64,000 nucleotides of DNA from Laetiporus sulphureus 93-53 (Eukaryota > Basidiomycota > Agaricomycetes > Polyporales > Laetiporaceae), in NCBI RefSeq assembly GCF_001632365.1, contig NW_024468523.1, positions 491,635 through 555,634 of the forward strand, in the 5' to 3' direction. Positions 56,599 to 64,000 of this stretch are shown one piece after another. Position 1 is the stretch's first letter. Every line of letters begins with the position of its first letter. Position numbers and translations under genes: made by a program. The notes beneath the pieces are model-generated. The model was not told the origin of the DNA. It saw nothing but the letters and a program-made list of their open reading frames with translations, and searched no databases.

Positions 56599-57555
56599 TC
56601 ACAACAGCTTCGCGATCTCCTCGTCGAGGGCGTCGGGAGAGGTGGTCGACGCCCAGCGGCCGACGACCTTGCCACTCCGATCAACGAGGAACTTCTCAAA
56701 GTTCCACTATGAGAGGGGAGCATTCATGAGCGAGCGAGCAAGGCATTCGTGCAGATGACAGACTGACCTTGATTCGCGTCAAGCCCAACAGGCCAGACTT
56801 CTGGCTCTTGAGATACTTGAACACCTCGTTCGTGTTGTCCCCGTTCACATCCGACTTCTTCATGAGCGGGAAGGTGACGCCGTGGTTGAGCGTGCAGAAC
56901 TCCTTAATGGCAGCGTCGTCGCCGGGCTCTTGTCCGCCGAACTGGAGCAAGCGGTCAGCACAAGTAATATACACGCGATGGTTATCCCGCATGGGAAGAT
57001 GGACACGGACCTGATTGCAGGGGAAGCCGAGGATGAGGAATCCCTGGTCCTTATACTTGTCGTACAGCTTCTGCAGACCTGGCAATCACCTATGAGCCCT
57101 CCCATCCTCACTGAGCTGACGCGAGCTTTCTGTAGTTACCAGTATACTGCGGGGTGAATCCACTACACGTAGGAGACGTCCATCGTGAGCGACCATTCAC
57201 CATCGCGAAAGAACTGAGAGACGTACCACTTGGATGCAACGTTCACGATCAACACGACCTTTCCCTTCAACTGTTCAAAGTCATACGTCTTCCCGCCCGG
57301 AAGCTCAGCTTTCAGCTCATAGAACGAAGTCATGGTGGGGCGTGTTTCCTGTTCAGCGTCAAGTCGAAGAGGAGTACTGCTTATATTGCGGGCCTGGTAG
57401 TCGCGTCGCGCTCTCAGAGCAGGTCTTGGGAAGTGAGATGGAGGAAAGAGAGATGGAGAGCGGGAAGTTGCTGCCAGTGCCCTGTTAGATATGTATCCCC
57501 ACCGTGAGAGATGCCCAGAACAGCTTCGCAGTGGGGTTGTCAGAGTGGACTGCAT
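56599..57555 (-). CDS. Thiol (glutathione) peroxidase, Gpx3/Hyr1 type
   Basis: The catalytic region reads FYELKAELPGGKTYDFEQLK, VLIVNVASKCGFTPQYTGLQ (peroxidatic Cys), [40 protein letters not shown] (resolving Cys region) and WNFEKFLVD. These are non-selenium, thioredoxin-dependent peroxidases that remove hydroperoxides and can relay redox signals. An intron splits the catalytic Cys codon as TG|T. Two starts are possible: 57333 (MTSFYELKAEL, cytosolic length) and 57555, which adds 74 residues with many Arg/Ser/Thr and almost no acidic residues, like a mitochondrial presequence. The stop is at 56599. Confidence 0.92.
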
Positions 57556-57727
57556 CTTGCAAATGCCGCCCAGGCTCGAGCAAGTCGGGCATCGCCCTCA
57601 GTGCCTACTGAGATGGTTATCTTTCTCGACGGCGAAACAAACAAGGAACGTGTCAAAGCTAGATGCGTTATTACTGCTACTGTAAGATACGCGACACAGG
57701 GTACCGAAGAGTATACAAATCAATTAT
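57556..57727. other. Short intergenic stretch between TERT and glutathione peroxidase
   Basis: About 170 bp between the TERT stop and the longest peroxidase start, both on the minus strand. It must contain the TERT 3' end and the peroxidase promoter. Confidence 0.5.
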
Positions 57728-60700
57728 CTAGAAGGAAAGTAGAGTCAAAGTCTGCAAGCCGTCTTTCACTATACCATTGAACTGTTTCTTTAACCGCTGG
57801 TTGCGCGGCAGAGATAGCTGGAACTGAAGCCAGGCCACAAGCTGAGGATATGCATGCGGTTTCCGGGAGAACACAGTAAAGAAGGCATGCGTTCCCAGCC
57901 TGTAGTCAAGCAATGTAAGTGGTTGCAACCGTCGGGAATAGCGTGGGGAACCTACCAGATTACTTGGACTTCAGAGACTTCGCATCGTCCTCCGCTGGCC
58001 TTTGCTACTCTATTGGTTGCCTTATTTCTCATTGTAGTGTAAGTGTACTTGAGCATCCGCTGGACAGTATCTATGGGAGACTGAAGCTCAGAGAGGTCTT
58101 TCGGGCCACAGAGATGGCGACACGCACTCTGGATAAACTTGTTATGCTTCTTGACATTGATCCCCCATTGTCGCAGGTAATGGTGCATCTTCATCGCCGA
58201 CAAGAGGAAGTTTTGGTAGACGTTCAGGAAGACGGTACGTGTCGAGTTGAGCTCGGGGTCGCTGTATAGAATATGGCTTTTCGCCTTCGTCGACCTACCG
58301 AGACCCGGTCAGATGCTGCATGCCAATGGCACACTAGGACGCACTGCATCATCTTATGCACGAAAGTCACGCCAGGATGACGGCCTCTCTCCACCGTCAG
58401 AGAGTCCTGCAAGTCTGGAACAAGTTACCAACTAGGATATGCTCGAATCGCTCTCGCTTACATGTCTCATGGTACCGCGTGTAATCTGTCGAAACTGACA
58501 AGTCACCCATGTTGATCATATGCCCGCACCATGGGAAGTCTGGATAGCGAAGTCAGCATACACAAGCAGCACGCTCGACGATACCGAGTATACTCTTTTG
58601 GTGAGGGTCGGTGACGTTCATGGTCGGATCATAGTCAAAGTTCGTCAGAGTTTTGTCCACCGAGATGAAGCACCCGTACTCCGGATGGCCTGCAGAGGAA
58701 CCATTCCAGCTATAAACCAAGCCGTCCGATATAACATCGCAAGTACCTTTTATCATCATAGCTAGGAAGCGTTTTGCTCGAGCTAGGTCTGTGGTGATGA
58801 ACAAATAGTCATCTATCAACCTCATCAAGAGCTGTGGACAGCGTTCATATCAAACAATAGCTTGACTCAGTAGCCATGAAGCTCACACTCTGTGGGTCTT
58901 CGGTAAACTTGAAGTGCTGCCGTTCAAGGTCGCCATAAAAGAAGGAACATAACAAAGCCGAGAGTACAGAGCCCTGCGGAATTCCTACCACTTGCCGGTA
59001 GTAATCATTGCCGATCTGTGCGATACACTGAATAGGCCTCACAAGAAGTCGTGGCTGCTCAAACACACCTTGACAATGTTCTCCGTGATGTGCTCCTCCA
59101 GCAGCTCAATCAACTCCTCCCTGTCTGCAAAAGGGTAGACGACCTAAAAACGATCATCAGGGAATATCTCCGTTTGCCAGGTATTGGATCAACATGCCTG
59201 GTCGACGAAGATGGTATGTCGCAGGGCTGCTGCCAACTGTGTGGCCGTGTCCAAGAAGTGTGGATGGTCATCTTGACATCCAGTTTCGTGTGAGCGGGGT
59301 CATGAAAACGCGTTCATGGTGATATGCCTACCTTCCGGCTGCGCTCTCTTCGCATACTTGCGTCTGATCTTGGATCCCACAGTATTCACTTGACCGTACC
59401 GCTGGAGCATATAAGCATCCTAGCACACTCGAGTCAGCTTGCTGCGGCCGTCATTGGTTAACGGTATGGGACGAACCTCTGAGATTGCGTCTCGCAAAAT
59501 CTCTAGCAGCTTCGTTTGTTCAATGCTATCAAAACATGCCTGTACGTCCAGCTTGACGAAATAGAGTTCTGGCCTGTGTAAACATGAATATATTGCGATG
59601 CTTCCGCTGTTGCAAAAGGCACTTACAATGTCTTCTTGTTCGAACTGGATTCAAGCAGCCTGGATTTGTATGCTTTGAGCTTGGTGTAGATCTCATTGGA
59701 TCCAAAAACAGATGCTCCCAACAGTTGCGGCTGGTGTTCCTGTGTACCAAATCCAGATAGATAAGCAAGACATGCTGACAGAAAAAAGCACCACCAGCCT
59801 TCTCGTAAGTGAGGATGTGGAATGCGGTCTGGAGGATCTGATTGATCGACGGTTGATATCGATTCTACGAACGACAGAAAATCCTTGTAGACAAAAAGCG
59901 TATTTTGGTCCATGCTCACCTTCTCGCCGCCTTTCCTGCGCAAATTAACGATAGGACGGACTCCCGTCTCCTTCGGTAGAAGACGCACAAACGAGAAGCC
60001 GAGCTTGCGCTGCCGCAAAATCTCTTCCGCTTCAGCCTACACGGGAAACGAATAAGCGCAGTCACACGAGCCACATGCGGGTGATTTTCACCTGTTCGAT
60101 CTTCTGGAATGTGTCATGGCTCAGTTTATCGATTAGTGGCGCACAGAGTGTCGACCAGTCGTCTTGACGGAAGTACAGCACCCGCCTACGAAAAGCCGAC
60201 GATTCGGTGATGTAGAATGTTGTCTATAGGGAGAAAATGTCAGCGACCAATTTCCAGGCGCAAGCATTCCTATCTACACGAACTTTGAGTAGGGGCATCA
60301 AGAACGAGTCATAATACCAGAACAAGAATTCTTCGAGCAGCTCTCGCCGCTTCAAAGCATCAGTGACGGACACGCGCGATTGGATTTTGGCAGCGGCGCT
60401 ATCAGGAGCGAGCCAGTCGCATTCTGTGACGCTGAAGACTTGTAGAACGTTATGCAATGTTGTCTTCTCATATCGTCTGGAGGCGATGAAGCCCTGGATG
60501 TCTGCGTACTTGATGAGCCTAATTCGTAGCCCATCGATAATGCACTGCCTACGTTTGTAGACCACTCGGCGATTAGCGCCAGAGCCCCAGAATGCCCTTG
60601 GGATGACTGCATTGGTAGCAAGGATCGCATATCGGGACACCTAAAGCAGGGTCAGGACGTCGCTCAATGTGCACGATATCATCCGTGTTCACCTCCGCAA

Positions 60701-62516
60701 AACTGCATGCGAATTCAGCAAAGCGAGGCTTGTGTTGCGCATGTCGACGAGCTTGTGTGAGTCCCTGGGGGATTATCGGATTGCCTATGGTGTCCGTCGA
60801 CGCATTCAATCCTGATACAGATGCTTGTGTACGCAGTTGAGATGTGTACTCTGACATCATTTCCTATATACGAGATCCTCATGTTTTTCCAAGAATAATC
60901 ACATACTGGGATATCGCTTACTAGTATGATACTGCTCTCTAGTGGCTTATTATTTGTTTTGACCTGCCGATCGTCATCAATACCAATTGAAACTTCGTCT
61001 GCTCTGGGCCGACCTTCGATGGACAAACTAGATCTAGGAGTGCTTTGTATCTGCACTTGCTGTGCCTCCAGATTAACTGATCAAGAAGGACCAAGATCGG
61101 CTTCAGCCTCTTCGGTGTCTTGCAAGGACCCACTTTCTGCAGGCCACGCCAACTTTATTCAGCATTCATTGCACATAAGCAATGCATACCTTGATCTCGT
61201 CTTCTTTATTTGAGAAATCAGGCACTTTATACGTCTGGAACGGAAGTTGAGCAGATACGAAAAATGGGCTTTCCAAGCCGTATTGTCGCGGGAAGACGTA
61301 TTTCGAGAGGTGTCTCGCATGCTCCGCTTGTGTTCTGGGATCAGGGTCTACCCACTGTGCAGGTTGTGCTTTAGGTTTATTCTTATATGAGGGTGCAATA
61401 CGATTGAGGATGTCTACAAGCCATGAGCCAAGCCGTCCTCGCAACCAGGATAGAGCAAAACTCACGCTTTGGAGGCAAGCCCACAGCGATGTTTCCAACT
61501 GGGGGAATGAGATACGGCCAGGCGTAAAACATTCTTGACCGCGCGAAGCTGATGTCGGCAACAGAGCACCTAAGCGTCCGGATTAGAAGTATTCATGCTC
61601 AGAATAGATGACGATCATACTTTTCAACGACAGTCTTCGACGTTGCCGCTTTCGTCGAGGCCCAAGAGGACGTCCTGGAAATCGTTTTATCAACATTTGC
61701 TCGCTTCGTAGATTTTTCGTCCTCATGAGCAGTCATTATCTTGCGCTTCATTTCACATGCGATTTGTTCACTGCCCCTTGCATGCATATTTTCTATGACC
61801 TGAGGCGTTTTGAGATGGATAATAGGTTCTCCCGTCATCTGACAGAGGCATTCATTTGGTAGAGATACAAATATGGATGTTTCTGTTAAGAGATGAAACA
61901 TAGCATCCTCGCCTATCCTATATAAGCCGTTGGTTTGTATCATGAGCTCCTAATCGGACAGCACCGGTGTTGTCGACGCACCTTTGAGAGAGCAGTTGCC
62001 ACTCTGGAGCTTGGAGAGCAGTTACCATTGTGTTCACGAAGAAGTTCGTAGGTGCCACTCGTCCATTTGCAGTCCGTCGTAGCTCGTCGTCCCGTTTCGC
62101 CTAACCACACGTCATGTTGAGAATGACACACCATCCTCAGCTGCATACATACCGCACGGTACCCAGAGGTGATGATATTCGAAGTTTTATCCTTCCCTCT
62201 CGCGAGCAGTCTCTCTTGAGCGATCTCGATTATCTGCGTCTCGATTCGTGAAACCGATCCTCTCGCTATCAAGTACGGTCCATACCTCTCTGACGTTCAC
62301 CATAGGCGGACTGGCTATAACGCGCTTTATCCTCCGCTCAGTGTCACACAACGCGACATAAGATTGATCCAACAGCACGCGATACGCGGCAGGATCGTCT
62401 TTGTTGACAAGAAACTCGTGGCCATCGTCGACTGGTTCGAGTATGCTTGCCAAATATTCCCGGAGAACGCATACAATAGGATAGTAGAACTTAAGTATGG
62501 AGGCTGTGAGTGACAT
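57728..62516 (-). CDS. TERT: Telomerase reverse transcriptase (TERT/Est2)
   Basis: A long many-exon gene starting MSLTASILKFYYPIVCVLRE at 62516. The RNA-binding domain has FPRQYGLESPFF and, near 60640, SRYAILATNAVIPRAFWGSG (T/CP-like region), then RRELLEEFLFWYYDSFLMPL. Reverse transcriptase motifs are complete: 1/2 GFSFVRLLPKETGVRPIVNL; A ELYFVKLDVQACFDSI with its Asp; B' GIPQGSVLSALLCSFFYGDL; C RLIDDYLFIT with the Asp pair; D KTLTNF; E FPWCGHMINMGDLSVS. The C-terminal extension follows (KMHHYLRQWGINVKKHN, RLGTHAFFTVFSRKPHAYPQ). The catalytic triad is intact, so the enzyme should be active in nuclear telomere synthesis. Exon limits of the N-terminal third are only approximate. Confidence 0.93.
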
Positions 62517-63336
62517 CCGATTAATCGGCTAATGTATGGAAGGAGAGACGGGTGAAACATGGAGGCGCCCGGTGGCAAACGCGTCCGTTTCTTCTCACGC
62601 CACCGACGAGTCGTACAACGTACAACGAGGCTTGAAGGGGTCCGTGCGCATGCCGGCACTCCCATGTCTCCAGATATCAAAACTCAGGAGGCCAACCGAG
62701 CCGCCGTTACGTACAAACCATGTCCACATCACACGCAGATTTTCCACCAGGTCGGGCAACGCATTGCAGTTTGACTGCACGGCCGGGATGCTCCTCCTCA
62801 GGCTTCAGATGGTCCAGGAGCTTGTCAAAATGTCCTTCTCCACCATATTACATGACCGCTGGGCCGCCCAAGTCAGCTTGTCTTCTATTATATCTTATGC
62901 TGTGTCACTGTTACAACGGCCAAGACGGCAAAGTGCGAATCTCGTCGCATGGTTGCCAGCAAGCATGATCCGAACGATACCGCAAAAACAGCGCGTTGTG
63001 ATGAATTACAGAGCTTCTGGTATTAGACATCGGTTAGTCACTATATATATATATATATATATGCGCAGCGAATAAAGTAGAAACCTGGTTGCCTACTACG
63101 ACAACCCGAGGACGAGTTGCGTCTGTAAAGTTCACGCCTACTTCAAATGGCATCCTCGAAGCGGCGCCTTGCCCGCATTGCCAAAGCTAAAAGGACGAAA
63201 ACGCGACGACGTCGACGGACTGTTTGTGTGCAGCTTCTCTAGCGCGTCGTTAACTCTGACAAGACGTCTATAGAAAGCTGCGGGTCCGCATGAAGATGCC
63301 AGACTCCCTATGGGAGATGATCCTACCGTGAGAAAT
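62517..63336. other. Intergenic region upstream of TERT and F-box gene 2
   Basis: Divergent genes flank this 820-bp stretch. A TA dinucleotide run lies at 63042-63062. Frames on the plus strand from 62536 are antisense to nothing known and lack domains. Confidence 0.5.
63042..63062. repeat. TA dinucleotide microsatellite
   Basis: About ten uninterrupted TA units in the divergent promoter region between TERT and the second F-box gene. Confidence 0.9.
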
Positions 63337-64000
63337 ATGGAGACAGCACAGGAAGGTTCCGCTTGGAGAGGCAAGTACTGTGAATTGGCGCGTGGTGTAT
63401 GTAGCTCACGAGAGGCGTTGTTGAATCAAGCCTTGCCCATCTTACCGGCCGACGTGTGGGAGATCGCGATAGATCATCTCTGGGATCAACCGCGAACGCT
63501 AATGGCGTGTACCCTCGTCTGCAGCGCATGGTATCCTCGCAGCCGCTTCCACCTCCTGCGCAGAGCTGTATTGCGCAAACGCCAAGATTTGCATGGTTTC
63601 GCGAGAGTGCTCAAGCGGATGCCGTCGTTGCGCCATCAGGTGAAAGACCTTGTCATCGAGAGACGCCACCCAGTGTTGGGAAACAGGCTCCCGGTCGACT
63701 ACCTCTCAACAGCCATCAGGATGCTTGCAGGCAAGCTACCAAAGCTGGATACACTTTGTATATCGCATTCGATGGTGACGATGGAGACGCTGCATCCTGA
63801 CGTGTTCTTGCATATGTCCATATTCTCTTCCGTTACGAGGCTTCATTTCACCAGGCTCGTTGTGTGGTCATTATCCACCTTTGGGAATCTCATATGTGCA
63901 CTTCCTGCCATCGTTGAGTTACGCTGCTCAAGCTTGGCGGTCTCCCAGAAAACCCCCTTCACTAGCACAGTCTTTTCTGGGAATAAAAAGCGTGCCAAAA
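63337..64000 (+). CDS. F-box-type protein 2 (5' part; runs off the window)
   Basis: The frame is open from the ATG at 63337 to the window end. ALPILPADVWEIAIDHLWDQ and TLMACTLVCSAWYPRSRFHL are the F-box core shared with the gene at 51166, and RLPVDYLSTAIRMLAGKLPK with LDTLCISHS and FSSVTRLHFTRLVV match its following region. An in-frame stop lies just upstream, so 63337 is the probable start. The 3' end is missing. Confidence 0.82.
   Translation, partial: METAQEGSAWRGKYCELARGVCSSREALLNQALPILPADVWEIAIDHLWDQPRTLMACTLVCSAWYPRSRFHLLRRAVLRKRQDLHGFARVLKRMPSLRHQVKDLVIERRHPVLGNRLPVDYLSTAIRMLAGKLPKLDTLCISHSMVTMETLHPDVFLHMSIFSSVTRLHFTRLVVWSLSTFGNLICALPAIVELRCSSLAVSQKTPFTSTVFSGNKKRAK

Noticed and set aside
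57728..62516. Mobile-element reverse transcriptase (group II or non-LTR)
   Set aside because: Motifs T, B' (GIPQGSVLS), E (WCGHMIN) and the N-terminal TERT domains identify telomerase, and no element ends are present.

Overview
The window is nuclear DNA of a filamentous fungus, almost certainly a basidiomycete of the Agaricomycetes (polypore-like). Genes are densely split by 40-70 nt GT-AG introns. The gene content also fits: DUF6533 seven-helix proteins, F-box proteins built on a DVWE...CTLVC.AWYPRSRFHLLR core, a Zn2Cys6 factor with a DDPAL tail, and an Ncp1-like coiled-coil protein. No bacterial operons, rRNA, tRNA, CRISPR array or intact transposon was recognised. Exon limits were worked out by hand from reading frame, splice signals and family similarity; where I could not settle them I say so.

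Left part (1-10 kb): a small DUF1748 protein; a rearranged repeat zone containing a broken DUF6533 tail and two diverged ~700 bp direct repeats; an intact DUF6533 gene; a SERINC/TMS1 membrane protein. 10.9-17.3 kb is a compact housekeeping block: RAD51D-like recombinase and Mediator subunit 22 head to head, a peroxisomal SCP2 protein, and the mitochondrial fusion dynamin Mgm1. 17.9-20.8 kb holds two tandem class I aldolases (DHDPS family). They were made by a segmental duplication that also copied part of MGM1; the MGM1 copy survives as a small relic, and the first aldolase copy carries a one-base frame disruption.

21-38 kb: a second DUF6533 gene, the RNA polymerase III repressor Maf1, a gene-poor stretch (25-28 kb), a Zn2Cys6 regulator, the APC/C subunit Cdc16, and an uncharacterised gene whose start lies 39 bp from that of a Nop15/NIFK-like ribosome-biogenesis protein with a very long charged N-terminus. 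39-47 kb: two PHO84-type phosphate transporters pointing away from each other across 3.7 kb of poorly coding DNA that contains a near-perfect foldback element flanked by a 9-bp direct repeat. 48.6-64 kb: Ncp1-like protein, F-box protein, membrane-anchored metallophosphatase, a putative tail-anchored protein, glutathione peroxidase with a possible mitochondrial leader, the telomerase catalytic subunit TERT, and the start of a second F-box gene.

The most unusual signal is splicing. Both DUF6533 genes appear to need 2-nucleotide exons, at corresponding positions, to keep their transmembrane reading frames. The metallophosphatase needs a 10-nucleotide exon to restore its conserved GDWRYVYP segment.
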